From Flexithrix dorotheae DSM 6795 (GTDB taxonomy: Bacteria > Bacteroidota > Bacteroidia > Cytophagales > Flammeovirgaceae), in contig NZ_KB903432.1 of assembly GCF_000379765.1 (NCBI RefSeq), positions 225,291 to 289,290 of the forward strand: 64,000 nt of DNA, read 5' to 3'. This document shows, piece by piece, positions 25,485-35,109 of this stretch. The notes under the pieces are model-generated. The model was not told where the DNA came from. It did not search any database and saw nothing but the letters and a program-made list of their open reading frames with translations. Positions within the stretch are counted from its first letter, which is position 1. The number at the start of each line of letters is the position of its first letter. A program made the position numbers and the translations under genes.

Positions 25485-28088
25485 TTATTTAAAAGTAATG
25501 GTGAACGTAGTTCCTATATTTTCTTCGCTGGTTACTTCAATATTTCCACCAAGGGAGGTCACCTGGGAATGCACCAGATATAATCCAATCCCTTTACTAT
25601 TAGGATGATTATGAAAGCGCTGGTAAAGGCCAAAAATTTTATCCTTAACTTTTGCCATATTAAAACCTAAGCCATTGTCCTGAACCACCAACTGGTCTTT
25701 ACCTTCACTTTTCCTGGTAGATATATTGATAAGGGGATACCGGTCCGGATGCGCATACTTTATGGCATTGGTAATCAAATTAAGTAAAATACTGTCCATG
25801 TATTCCTTATTAAATTTGACTTCTGGCACTTCCCTAAAATTATAATTGATTTCGGCTCCAGATTGTTTTATGAAGGAGGAAATAGCATTTTTCACTTCAT
25901 TAAATCTTTCATTTACATCAATCATCCGGGTTGTCAGGTTTGTATTTTCTTTTATGATTAAAATTTTAATAAGGTCATTCAGTGTTTCATTCAAATTAGA
26001 TGTGGATGCTTTTAATCCGTTAACCAACCGTCTAATTTTTTCGTCCTCTATTCTGGTATGATCCAGTAGTTGATGAATTCCAATAAGATTGGTTAAAGGT
26101 GCACGTAGATTGTGAGAAGTGATGTAAGAAAATTGTTTCAGTTCTGTATTATTTTGGGAAAGTTCTTTAATAAGTTGTTCTCTTTCCAGTTCAACTTTTT
26201 TCCTCTTGGTAATGTCTAGCATAATTCCATTAAAAATTACTTCATCACCTACTTTTAAAGGAATCGATTTTCCCTGAAACCATTTCATTTCTCCATTTCC
26301 ACATCTTATTCTACCTTCATAATCCCAGTTGCTCAATTCAGTTACAGCTTTCTGGACTGAACTAAAAAATGCTTCCTTTTCTTCATCCGGTATCCGGTTG
26401 CCAAGTTCCCACTCATCACTTTGTTCATTGGTGGAAAACCCAAAAATTTCTTCCATTTTATCACTTACATAAGTGAAATAAGAAGACCCGTCTGATCTGA
26501 TACAAAGTTGATAAACCACTCCGGGAACATTCTGGGCCAAATCCGTAATTCTTTTCTCACTTTCCCGCAATAAACTTTCTGCTTTTTTCTTTTCAGTGGC
26601 ATCCCGGGCAATGCAATAGAACAATTCATCTTCATTGTCCCAATAAACTGACCAAATTATAGGTACCAATCTACCATCTTTTCTAACATATCTGTTCATA
26701 AAATTGGTAGTAGATATGCCGGCAGCTATTTCTTCAGCAGCTTTAGTAGTAATTTCCCGATCTTCCTCATAAACCAGGGAGATATAAGGAATACCAACAA
26801 GTTCTTTAGGAGAATAACCCAAGATTTTTTCCGATGCCGGACTTATTTGTTTAAACAAACCTTCTCTATCGATGGTACAAATAATGTCGAGTGAATGGTC
26901 CATTATTTTTTGCAGATTCTCCTGACTCTGCTTCAATTCTAAATCAGCCTTTTTATGTTCCGTGATATCCCTGGCAATTCCATAAACCCCAACAATTTCC
27001 CCATCCACTACTATTGGCATATTAGTGATGTTCAACTCCAAACGCTTTCCCTTATTGGTTATCATACCGGTCTGATATGTCTGTGGCTTACCTTCCAACA
27101 CCTGAAGAAAATTGCCCATTACCCTGTCCAAATCTTCAGGAGCACAAAATGGTTTGAATGAAATTTTCTTCAGCTTTTCAGGCGAAATACCAATAAGTTC
27201 TAACAACCGCTCATTAAAAGAAATGAAATATCCCTTCCTATCCAGCGCAAATACAGCATCCGGATGTTGATCAAAAAGAGACTTATATTCCTGTTGGCTT
27301 TTTTCCAGTTGCCGGGTAATTAACTTTTTTTCATTTATATCCTGAATAGCACCATACAGCCTTACAATTTTTCCATCTCTAAATTTTCCTTTACCCATTG
27401 CTCTCACCCACTTTTCCGTTCCTGTTGCCGTAATTATTTTTAACTCTAAATCAAATGGAGTCCCATTATGAATACATACATTTACAGCTTCTCTAATCCG
27501 ATCCCTGTTATTTCCTTCCTTATAAAAATTAATAGCAGTTTCCAATTCAGGCTCAAAATCTGCGGATACCTCATGTATTTTACTTATTTCTTCCGACCAG
27601 TAAAGGATATGATTAGGTAAATCCAATTCCCAAATTCCAATTTTTGCAGCATCCGTAGCTATTTTAAACCGCGTATAAACTTTGTTAAGGTACTCCTCAG
27701 CTTTATTTAAAGTCAGGTCTCTGGTAACTTTGGTGAACCCAATAATATTACCGTAATCATCATGGATAGCTGTAATTAGTACACTTGCCCAAAAAGATGT
27801 CCCATTTTTCCGTTTCCGCCATCCTTCGTCTCTTGCCTTTCCTTCATTTTTGGCCAAAGCCAGTAATTTTTGAGGTTTTCCTTCATTCTTATCTTTTTCA
27901 GTATAAAAAACACTAAAGCTTTTCCCAATTATTTCTTCCGATTTATAACCTTTTATTTTCTCAGCTCCGGAATTCCAGTTTTCAATTATCCCATCCTTAC
28001 TTAGTAAAAGGATGGCATAATCCTCTATCTCACCAATAATTTTTTGAAAACTTAAGTTTTTAAGGTTTTGGATATTTTCAGTACGCAT
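25485..28088 (-). CDS. Soluble PAS-domain sensor histidine kinase
   Basis: The 867-residue protein has no signal peptide or membrane segment. Five PAS domains are visible (roughly 18-125, 140-258, 270-385, 395-505 and 515-635), most ending in a DITE/DLT-type PAC motif. A HisKA dimerisation helix follows with the phospho-accepting His in ITSHNLRAPLTNLIG. The HATPase_c domain has LITNAIKYAHPDRYP (N box), VQDNGLGFNMAKVKDKIFGLYQRFH (G1/F boxes) and SKGIGLYLVHSQV (G2). It should phosphorylate the single-domain receiver encoded 10 bases downstream. It lies directly upstream of the ulvan-type locus, but a regulatory link is only suggested by position. Confidence 0.93.
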   Translation of the reverse strand: MRTENIQNLKNLSFQKIIGEIEDYAILLLSKDGIIENWNSGAEKIKGYKSEEIIGKSFSVFYTEKDKNEGKPQKLLALAKNEGKARDEGWRKRKNGTSFWASVLITAIHDDYGNIIGFTKVTRDLTLNKAEEYLNKVYTRFKIATDAAKIGIWELDLPNHILYWSEEISKIHEVSADFEPELETAINFYKEGNNRDRIREAVNVCIHNGTPFDLELKIITATGTEKWVRAMGKGKFRDGKIVRLYGAIQDINEKKLITRQLEKSQQEYKSLFDQHPDAVFALDRKGYFISFNERLLELIGISPEKLKKISFKPFCAPEDLDRVMGNFLQVLEGKPQTYQTGMITNKGKRLELNITNMPIVVDGEIVGVYGIARDITEHKKADLELKQSQENLQKIMDHSLDIICTIDREGLFKQISPASEKILGYSPKELVGIPYISLVYEEDREITTKAAEEIAAGISTTNFMNRYVRKDGRLVPIIWSVYWDNEDELFYCIARDATEKKKAESLLRESEKRITDLAQNVPGVVYQLCIRSDGSSYFTYVSDKMEEIFGFSTNEQSDEWELGNRIPDEEKEAFFSSVQKAVTELSNWDYEGRIRCGNGEMKWFQGKSIPLKVGDEVIFNGIMLDITKRKKVELEREQLIKELSQNNTELKQFSYITSHNLRAPLTNLIGIHQLLDHTRIEDEKIRRLVNGLKASTSNLNETLNDLIKILIIKENTNLTTRMIDVNERFNEVKNAISSFIKQSGAEINYNFREVPEVKFNKEYMDSILLNLITNAIKYAHPDRYPLINISTRKSEGKDQLVVQDNGLGFNMAKVKDKIFGLYQRFHNHPNSKGIGLYLVHSQVTSLGGNIEVTSEENIGTTFTITFK

Positions 28089-28427
28089 TAAAATTTGGTA
28101 TTAAAAAGTATTCTTTTTAAGGGTTGGTTAGTTTAAATGAAATTTTGTATTAAGAAAAATTTATAATCAGAATATAGCCCTAAATTTCCAGATATGCAAT
28201 TAGGCTTGTTTCCACACGCATATTTGCACTTTAAAGAAAATTGAAACATCACTAAAAAAATATTTTTATTCGCAGCAAAAACCTTTCATTTTCCATATTT
28301 TTCTAAACCCTTTATAAAGTGTACCTAAACTCTTCTCTCGATTTTGTGTTAAATTTATTTAGCTTTTAATCTTTTATTAAATTTACTTTAAAAATAAGTA
28401 ATTAACTGACTATAAAACCAAATTGCC
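28089..28427. other. Divergent intergenic region, no gene seen
   Basis: This 339-base AT-rich region separates the histidine kinase (minus) from the MBL hydrolase gene (plus). It should carry both promoters. I find no exact TAnnTTTG element and no clear operator or ORF. Confidence 0.4.
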
Positions 28428-29186
28428 ATGAAGATAAATTTAGCTTTATTATTATTGTTCCTTTCTTCCGTAACATTTGGGCAACAACAAGCCACACCAG
28501 ATCAAATTAAAACCACAAAAGGGGATTTAGTGGTGCAACCAATCACTCATGGTACTGTCGCCTTTACCTGGAATAAACTTACCATTTTTGTGGATCCTTA
28601 TGGTGGTTCAGCTGGTTTTGAAGGGTTAAATGATCCGGATATTGTTCTGATTACCGATATTCATGGAGATCATCTGGATGTAAAAACCCTAAATGATTTG
28701 AATATTTCCAAGGCAAAGTTGATTGTTCCTCAGGCAGTTATGGAAAAATTACCAGAGGAATTGAAAAGCCAGGCTTCCGTCCTTAACAATGGAGAAAACC
28801 AAGATGTCTCCGGGATAAATATTGCAGCAATTCCTATGTACAACCTGCCAGAAGATGCTACATCCAGGCACACCAAAGGAAGAGGAAATGGTTATATTTT
28901 AACTATGGGAGGTAAAAAGGTTTATTTATCAGGCGATACGGAAGATATTCCAGAAATGAGAAATTTGAAAAATATCGATGTAGCTTTTGTGTGCATGAAT
29001 TTACCCTACACCATGGATATCAATCAGGCAGCCAGTGCGGTTTTGGATTTTAAGCCAGGTATTGTTTATCCCTACCATTATAGGGGTCAGGGTGGATTAA
29101 GTGACGTAGAAGGATTTAAAAAATTGGTCAATGATGGAAATCCAAAAATTGAGGTCAGATTGAAAAACTGGTACCCAAACCAATAA
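28428..29186 (+). CDS. Exported MBL-fold metallo-hydrolase (UlaG-like)
   Basis: The 252-residue protein starts with a signal peptide (LALLLLFLSSVTFGQQ). A compact metallo-beta-lactamase fold follows: THGTVAFTWNKLTIFVDPYGG, the metal motif DIHGDHLD, YLSGDTEDIPEM, and YPYHYRG near the C-terminus. This pattern belongs to the UlaG-like branch of the superfamily, hydrolases of lactones or phosphoesters; the substrate is unknown. The PhyH-like gene starts 14 bases downstream, so the two are probably co-transcribed. Confidence 0.88.
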   Translation: MKINLALLLLFLSSVTFGQQQATPDQIKTTKGDLVVQPITHGTVAFTWNKLTIFVDPYGGSAGFEGLNDPDIVLITDIHGDHLDVKTLNDLNISKAKLIVPQAVMEKLPEELKSQASVLNNGENQDVSGINIAAIPMYNLPEDATSRHTKGRGNGYILTMGGKKVYLSGDTEDIPEMRNLKNIDVAFVCMNLPYTMDINQAASAVLDFKPGIVYPYHYRGQGGLSDVEGFKKLVNDGNPKIEVRLKNWYPNQ

Positions 29187-29200
29187 CAATTTTAATTTTA

Positions 29201-29920
29201 ATGAAAAATCACTTTCTAAAATATGGGTTTGGAAAATTGGAAAAGCTGATTTCCGAAGAAGAAGTTGAAAAATTAAAACTACTTTATGATCAGCTTTTAA
29301 AGGATAAAAAAAGAACAATTGGCTTGAGAAGTGATTTGGGTGGTGATGCTGAAGAAAATAGTGAAGTTGAAAAAATTACCCAAATCATGCGGCCAGGAAT
29401 AATTGAATCGAGGCTTTTAGAGAGTACTGCCTACAAAGAAGCTTTAAAATGGGCTAAACAACTTTTAGGAAAGGATATGGAACTCGACTTCGATATGCTC
29501 ATCAACAAAGCCCCTTTTACCAATACTCCAACACCCTGGCATCAGGATGCAGCTTACTGGATAAATCTGCCTGATAAAAGAGCTGTGAGTTGCTGGATTG
29601 CCCTGGATAAAGTTACTGAGGCAAATGGCTGTATGTGGTTCATTCCTAAGGGACCCGATTTAACCATACACCCTCATCAGTTTTATTCAAAAGGTGGAGC
29701 CCTTTATTGTGAAACAGATACAAGCCAGGCCCAACCCATTCCACTTCAGCCAGGAGGTTGTACTTTCCACGATGGATTTACCCTTCATTACAGCAATGGA
29801 AATTCGACTACCAGTCAGAGAAGAGCGCTAATCCTTAATTTCAGACCTTTGGAAATGATAACACTGGAAAGAAAGCAAGGGGTTGATCATACCGGAGATA
29901 GAAAGGTTAGAAATAATTAA
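29201..29920 (+). CDS. Phytanoyl-CoA dioxygenase (PhyH)-family protein
   Basis: The 239-residue protein has the Fe(II)/2-oxoglutarate dioxygenase facial triad: His and Asp in PTPWHQDAAYW and a distal His in TLHYSNGNSTTSQRRALILNFRP, with the Arg that binds 2-oxoglutarate. SCWIALDKVTEANGCMWFIPKG is the family core. It lies 14 bases after the MBL gene and converges on the secreted hypothetical gene 16 bases away. Family members hydroxylate a wide range of small molecules; the substrate here cannot be told. Confidence 0.88.
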   Translation: MKNHFLKYGFGKLEKLISEEEVEKLKLLYDQLLKDKKRTIGLRSDLGGDAEENSEVEKITQIMRPGIIESRLLESTAYKEALKWAKQLLGKDMELDFDMLINKAPFTNTPTPWHQDAAYWINLPDKRAVSCWIALDKVTEANGCMWFIPKGPDLTIHPHQFYSKGGALYCETDTSQAQPIPLQPGGCTFHDGFTLHYSNGNSTTSQRRALILNFRPLEMITLERKQGVDHTGDRKVRNN

Positions 29921-29936
29921 AGCCAACTTATTTTTT

Positions 29937-30845
29937 CTAATAACAATTTTCACTTTCAATGATGAAATACCGTGTTTCATCCAGATATGTTTTTCCATCA
30001 TCAGATTGGGATAGCTGATATTCCAAAGTATTTCCGTTACTAAAATTTAAAATAAGATAGGTAATGTTTTGTCCTGAAGTGATTTGGTAAGTCCCTTGAT
30101 TGTTCGTATTGCTATTTCCATAGCCAAATCCACTTTGTGCATTTACAGATCCTGCTTCCGCATTGCTGTTCCCGGAAGAAAAACTGGAATGTGTATTTGA
30201 ATAATAACTGAAATTTCCGTTTGGACATAAATCAATTGTGGTTATTTCAGAGACTCCTGAATAACCACCAGTGTAATCATTACTGGAATTAGTATACATA
30301 TATTTAAGTTGCTTCCCCACAATTTTATTCTTCCACTGTAGTGTTATTTCAGATTCTTTTACCTGATAAAATTTTACTGATTCAGCCAGTTTTTTAGCTT
30401 CCTGAATGTGACGATCATTAAATTTGTCTGGCTCCGTCACCAAAATAATACTTAATCCGCTGCCCAAACCATTAATTAATCCTATCGCAAAGCATCTTGC
30501 ATTTGTTCCGTGAAAGTTCCCGGTATAAATTCCTTCTACCCTGTTTTCCCCAATTAAATTAAAATCTCCCTCACTTGAAAGACTGACACCTTCCTCATAA
30601 ATGCCCTGCATAGCCCTCCTTTTTAAGGAAGCAGCATCTTTACTATCATTTTGAAATAATATCATTATACCCGGGATAGTATGATGACCCAATAAAACAT
30701 AATCGCCATCAATTTGCCCAGTCCAACCATCCGGAATATCAAAACTGAATCCTAATTCCTGAAAATCAACATGTTGAGGAAGGGACTGTCCGGTTAAGTG
30801 TAGATTTATAAATACTACTAGGGGAACTAATAATACGCTTTTCAT
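29937..30845 (-). CDS. Secreted hypothetical protein with Ser/Gly/Asn-rich middle
   Basis: The 302-residue protein has a signal peptide (VPLVVFINLHLTGQS). Its N-terminal half resembles PsbP/DUF1795-type folds (LGFSFDIPDGWTGQIDGDYVLLGH, ending KKLAESVKFY). The C-terminal domain is lipocalin-like, from about residue 165 (WKNKIVGKQLKYMYT, then FSYYSNTHSSFSSGNSNAEAG, and GTYQITSGQNITYLILNFSNGN). The middle is rich in Ser, Gly and Asn. No precise function is recognised. Confidence 0.65.
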   Translation of the reverse strand: MKSVLLVPLVVFINLHLTGQSLPQHVDFQELGFSFDIPDGWTGQIDGDYVLLGHHTIPGIMILFQNDSKDAASLKRRAMQGIYEEGVSLSSEGDFNLIGENRVEGIYTGNFHGTNARCFAIGLINGLGSGLSIILVTEPDKFNDRHIQEAKKLAESVKFYQVKESEITLQWKNKIVGKQLKYMYTNSSNDYTGGYSGVSEITTIDLCPNGNFSYYSNTHSSFSSGNSNAEAGSVNAQSGFGYGNSNTNNQGTYQITSGQNITYLILNFSNGNTLEYQLSQSDDGKTYLDETRYFIIESENCY

Positions 30846-31108
30846 TTTTGGAAGGTGATTAGTTAAAAAAAGATTGGAAAAGGCTGATTTTCCTTTTCAG
30901 CTATTAATTTAAGAGATTGTTTCTGCAAGCCTTATTTGAAAAAAACAAGTTGATCATTGAGACTTGAAAGAAGTCTATCTTTATTTACGGCAGATATAAA
31001 GGAAGGATAATGTCCTGAATGATTTTTAACTAATATTAAAGATAATTAGGGTTAATTCTAATGAGTTGAACAAGAAAAGTTGTTGAAACTAAATTAGTCT
31101 GTCGCTTT

Positions 31109-32011
31109 TTAAACCTTTTCAAAAACCAGCCTGAAATGATCCCAGATACCCCGCTCGAAGGCAACCCGAATCGGAGCAATTTTTAAATTTTCCAGTCGGT
31201 TTCTCATTTTCGAATCGTAAATTAATCTGGGGGCCAATGACAAATAAGCAGCATATTTTTCCCAACTAAATTGTTTTAGTCTTTTTCTCCAGACTTTTAT
31301 AGTTTCTATATAATCATCCTTACCAGAATGGCCGCAAACAAATTTAAAATAAGGTTGTGCGGATCGAATAATATGCTCCTGTCCATAAGGCAACCAGGAA
31401 CCCGGAAATTCATTTACAATTAGTGCCATTAAATATTCATTGGAATTTTTATCGGCTTTTATATCAATTTTATCCAGATCTATCATTCCCTCTCCAAAAA
31501 CCATAGTTTGTATAAAACACCTTCCGCCTTTGGGTAAAAGATCACTAATTGTTTTAAAAAGTTGTTGATAAATCTCATCCTGCCTGCCTTCTTTATATTC
31601 TTCAATGGAACAAAAATGCTCAAATGCACCTACAGAAGCAACCGCATCGAAGGTGCCAAAATCCTCAGTCTTAAGAGTTCGGCAATCTTTAATCCTTACA
31701 TCCAATCCATTTTTTTTACAGGCCTCAAATTGCCCTTGTGATAGGGTTAATCCCAAACCTTTCGCACCAATACTTCTCAGATAATTTAAAAATGGTCCCC
31801 AGCCACAACCCATATCTAACACTCGGCTCCCTCCAGTTATATTGAGATGTTCTGAAATAAACTGATGTTTTCTTTTTTGGGCTTCTTCCAGGCTTAATGA
31901 AAAATCGCCATCATATTTTGCACCCGTAAAATCAGCCATTTCCCCGATACTCAACCTCCAGATTTTGTCCATGGTGCTATAAGAATAATCAATGTCGGAC
32001 TTTGTTGCCAT
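31109..32011 (-). CDS. SAM-dependent methyltransferase, cyclopropane-fatty-acid-synthase-like
   Basis: The 300-residue protein has the SAM-binding motif VLDMGCGWGPFLNYL, then GLGLTLSQGQFEACK and a VASVGAFEHF loop typical of the CFA-synthase/mycolic-acid methyltransferase group. The opening SYSTMDKIWRLSIGEMADFTGAKYDGD resembles CFAS N-termini that bind lipid substrates. WRKRLKQFSWE lies near the C-terminus. It may methylate or cyclopropanate unsaturated acyl chains, but a small-molecule methyltransferase is possible. Large non-coding regions lie on both sides. Confidence 0.82.
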   Translation of the reverse strand: MATKSDIDYSYSTMDKIWRLSIGEMADFTGAKYDGDFSLSLEEAQKRKHQFISEHLNITGGSRVLDMGCGWGPFLNYLRSIGAKGLGLTLSQGQFEACKKNGLDVRIKDCRTLKTEDFGTFDAVASVGAFEHFCSIEEYKEGRQDEIYQQLFKTISDLLPKGGRCFIQTMVFGEGMIDLDKIDIKADKNSNEYLMALIVNEFPGSWLPYGQEHIIRSAQPYFKFVCGHSGKDDYIETIKVWRKRLKQFSWEKYAAYLSLAPRLIYDSKMRNRLENLKIAPIRVAFERGIWDHFRLVFEKV

Positions 32012-32508
32012 TTTTATAGCGCTTTTGAAGTTAGAATGAATACTTTATAGTCTGGCGAAAGACAAAATATCATAACTTTATTATTGTAATTATACAATTT
32101 CACAAGTAAAATTTCTAATTGATAAGGTAGTTTTTATATGAAATTTTTATCTGGAAAATTTTCTTATTTAATTAACATAGGAAAGGGGAAAAAGATATTA
32201 CAATTTGGAGTTTCGCCTTTAAAAATCCTATCGCAGTGATTAATATGGTTCCACCTACCGTATTTTAATGGGTTATAGGTTCAAATCTGACGAATAAGTG
32301 TTTTATAACACTAAATACAACATTCACTATTTTACCATTCTGCCTGGTGAATTTTCATTCTTATTTTATAACCTTTCAATCCGGTTTTAAACATTTTGTA
32401 TCCTGTTTTGATTAAGTATTTAAAATTAGGGTGCATTTTTTCTATAGAATTGCGTGAAAAATCAGATTTCCTTCAAATTCTCCTCAAACTATCCACAGAT
32501 TTGCCTGT
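32012..32508. other. Long divergent intergenic region, no gene seen
   Basis: This roughly 500-base AT-rich stretch between the methyltransferase and the TonB-dependent receptor shows no supported ORF, no RNA gene and no repeat. Promoters for both genes should lie within or at its ends. Confidence 0.4.
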
Positions 32509-32516
32509 TAGTTTTG
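32509..32516 (+). promoter_or_regulatory. Candidate promoter -7 element of the TonB-dependent receptor gene
   Basis: TAGTTTTG is an exact TAnnTTTG match, 77 bases before the start codon at 32593. No TTG is seen at the expected -33 distance, so activation by another factor is possible. Confidence 0.45.
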
Positions 32517-32525
32517 TGGTGTAAG

Positions 32526-32544
32526 TTGGGGTGAGTTTCCCCAA
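32526..32544 (+). promoter_or_regulatory. Small hairpin at the 5' end of the receptor mRNA leader
   Basis: TTGGGG (32526-32531) pairs with CCCCAA (32539-32544) around a 7-base loop. It starts about 10 bases after the predicted -7 element, so it would form at the very 5' end of the transcript. Confidence 0.4.
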
Positions 32545-32592
32545 ATCTAATTATTACCAACATTAAAATGCTTTAAAAATCGCTGAAAAATT

Positions 32593-35031
32593 ATGAGCAA
32601 AATTACTCTTCAACCAATTGGAAAACTTAGTATTTTACTATTTATATTGTTTTTAAGCAATGGCTTTAAAGGATATGCCGATAATGGTTCAGGAACCATT
32701 CAGGGAGTGATAATCGATGAAGAAAATAATGAACCCCTGGAATTTGTATCGGTTGCTTTGTACGGAAAAGCCGATAAAAAACTTGTAACTGGTACTATCA
32801 CCAAACCTGAAGGCAAGTTTTTACTTAAAGGTCTGGATAATGGTAATTACTACCTTGAAATCACATTTATTGGATATGACAAGAAAGTAATAGATGATAT
32901 TAACCTGAACGCAGGCAATTCCAAAATCAATTTAGGCGAAATTATCCTACCCAGAGTGGTTTCCGAACTGGATGAAGTAGAAATTGTAGCGGATGAAATG
33001 TCAGTAGAATACAAGATTGACAGAAAAGTCATTAATGTTAGCCAGCAACTGACTGCAGCTTCCGGAACTGCTGTAGATATCTTGGAAAACTTGCCTTCTA
33101 TTACAGTGGATATAGAAGGAAATGTGGCTTTAAGAGGAAGCACAGGCTTTATGGTTCTTATTGATGGAAGACCAACTGTTTTGGAATCTTCTGAAGCATT
33201 ACAACAGCTGCCCGCCAATACCATAGAAAATATAGAAATAATTACTAACCCATCTGCAAAGTATAATCCCGATGGAACAGCAGGAATCATAAATATCGTA
33301 ACCAAGAAAAATAAACTGAAGGGCTTTTCGGGTACAGGTAATTTAAATTTGGGAAATTACGAAAGAAAAGGAGCCGGATTTCTGATCAATTACACCAATA
33401 AAAAACTCACTACTTTTCTTGGAGGTGATTACAATTTTGGTACAAGACCAGGATATGAATTTAGCGAGAGGACAACTGAAAAAAATGATACTACTTTTTA
33501 CACCAGAAGTGAAGGGGAAAAAAACGGGCAAAGAAATTTCTGGGTATTGAGAGGTGGCTTAGGTTATAACTTTACTGATAATGATAATTTAACAGTAGAA
33601 TTTAATTACGGTTATAGTAATTCTGAAAGATATGGTTCACTGAATTACCTGGAAACTGTAAATCCCGGAAATGAAATCAATGAATATATTAGCGAGCAAA
33701 ATGGAAATAGAGGTGGAAATTTTTATTCCATAAATACTTCTTACCAGCACGACTTTCCTGGTAAAAATCATAACCTGATTGCACAGGCAAGCTTTAGAAA
33801 AAGACAATCCACAGAGGAATCTATAAATCAGCTTTTAAATAAAGATAATACCATTACCAGCGGACAAAGGAATACAGAGGATGGTCCTGGAGAAGTTTTA
33901 CAATTAAACCTGGATTATACCCGTCCTTTTGGTGAAAAAAACAAACTTGAAACAGGTTATCAGGCAAGAATAGGCAGAAGTGCAGACATCACTAAATTAT
34001 TTTTTTATAACCCAGACAATGGTGAATATGAGATCCAGCCTGATTTTAGTAATGATACCGATTACGACCGTGACATCCACGCATTATATGGAATTTATGG
34101 TGGTGAAAAAGGGAATTTTGGCTATCAGGTAGGTCTTCGTGGAGAATATACCTATAGGGTCATTAATTCTTTTACTGCCGCTCAGGAATTTACGATAGAT
34201 CGATTCGACTATTTTCCTACCCTTCATACTTCTTATAAACTGCCATCAGAGCAACAAGTAATGGCGAGTTATTCACGAAGAATTGAGCGACCAAGGTCAT
34301 ATTACCTGGAACCTTTTATTACCTGGACCGATGCATTTAATGTAAGACAGGGAAACCCTGCTTTAAAACCTGAATACATTGATGCCATGGAATTGAATTA
34401 TCTGAAAGGACTGGGTGAGCATTCTTTCTCCTTTGAAGGATATTATCGGATAACCAATAACAAGACGGAAAGAATCCAAAGTGTTTATGATGAAAATGTG
34501 ATGCTTTCCAGACCGGAAAATGTGGGAAAAGATTTTGCACTTGGTGGAGAAATGGTTTTGAGTTTGAACCTGTTCGAATGGTGGAAAATGGATATATCAG
34601 GAAACTTCTACAATTATAAACTGGAAGGAGCCTTGGAAGAGCAATCTTTTAACAGACAAAGTTTTAACTGGAATACAAGGTGGAGTAATACCTTCAGGCC
34701 ATTTAAAGGAAATAGAATCCAATTGAATTCCAGGTACAATAGTGCCACAGTTACTGCTCAGGGGATGAGAGGTGACTACTGGACAGCAGACCTGGCTTTG
34801 AGTCAGGAATTCTGGGATAAAAAAATGACCGGTATTGTTCAAATTAGAGATATTTTTGGTAGAGTTATTAGAGATAGTGAATCAAGTGGAGTGGGTTTTT
34901 ACGCTTATGAAGAAGAATATAATTATGCACCACAGTTTTCTGTAACCTTAAATTACAGGTTTAACAACTACAAGAGCAAGAAAGGTGGTAGAGGAGGAGA
35001 TGGCGGTGGTGATGGAGGAGATGACTTTTAA
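32593..35031 (+). CDS. TonB-dependent receptor, outer membrane beta-barrel family
   Basis: The 812-residue protein has a signal region and a CarboxypepD_reg-like domain (about 33-120, GTIQGVIIDEENNEPLEFVSVALYG). A plug domain follows (about 130-230, TAVDILENLPSITVDIEGNVALRGS and IEIITNPSAKYNPDGTAGIINIVTKK). The beta-barrel is of the PF14905 type (SYSRRIERPRSYYLEPF, RQGNPALKPEYIDAMELNY). It should take up a ligand with TonB/ExbBD energy. There is no SusD partner next to it, and this receptor subgroup is often not carbohydrate-specific. After the last strand (FSVTLNYRFNNY) the protein carries a Gly/Asp-rich tail of about 18 residues ending in Phe. Confidence 0.92.
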   Translation: MSKITLQPIGKLSILLFILFLSNGFKGYADNGSGTIQGVIIDEENNEPLEFVSVALYGKADKKLVTGTITKPEGKFLLKGLDNGNYYLEITFIGYDKKVIDDINLNAGNSKINLGEIILPRVVSELDEVEIVADEMSVEYKIDRKVINVSQQLTAASGTAVDILENLPSITVDIEGNVALRGSTGFMVLIDGRPTVLESSEALQQLPANTIENIEIITNPSAKYNPDGTAGIINIVTKKNKLKGFSGTGNLNLGNYERKGAGFLINYTNKKLTTFLGGDYNFGTRPGYEFSERTTEKNDTTFYTRSEGEKNGQRNFWVLRGGLGYNFTDNDNLTVEFNYGYSNSERYGSLNYLETVNPGNEINEYISEQNGNRGGNFYSINTSYQHDFPGKNHNLIAQASFRKRQSTEESINQLLNKDNTITSGQRNTEDGPGEVLQLNLDYTRPFGEKNKLETGYQARIGRSADITKLFFYNPDNGEYEIQPDFSNDTDYDRDIHALYGIYGGEKGNFGYQVGLRGEYTYRVINSFTAAQEFTIDRFDYFPTLHTSYKLPSEQQVMASYSRRIERPRSYYLEPFITWTDAFNVRQGNPALKPEYIDAMELNYLKGLGEHSFSFEGYYRITNNKTERIQSVYDENVMLSRPENVGKDFALGGEMVLSLNLFEWWKMDISGNFYNYKLEGALEEQSFNRQSFNWNTRWSNTFRPFKGNRIQLNSRYNSATVTAQGMRGDYWTADLALSQEFWDKKMTGIVQIRDIFGRVIRDSESSGVGFYAYEEEYNYAPQFSVTLNYRFNNYKSKKGGRGGDGGGDGGDDF

Positions 35032-35064
35032 TCCAACACCAGCAATTTCCCGACATCCTTTAAT

Positions 35065-35105
35065 CCCCAAAAAGATCGCCAGCTGGTGATCTTTTTGGGG
35101 TTTTT
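35065..35105 (+). terminator. Terminator of the TonB-dependent receptor gene
   Basis: A 16-bp stem (35065-35080 with 35085-35100, one G-T wobble) has a 4-base loop and is followed by TTTTTATT. It is placed between the convergent receptor and SDR genes. Confidence 0.9.
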
Positions 35106-35109
35106 ATTC

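Noticed and set aside
32593..35031. SusC of a SusC/SusD polysaccharide utilisation locus
   Set aside because: There is no SusD neighbour and the barrel matches the PF14905-type family rather than SusC.
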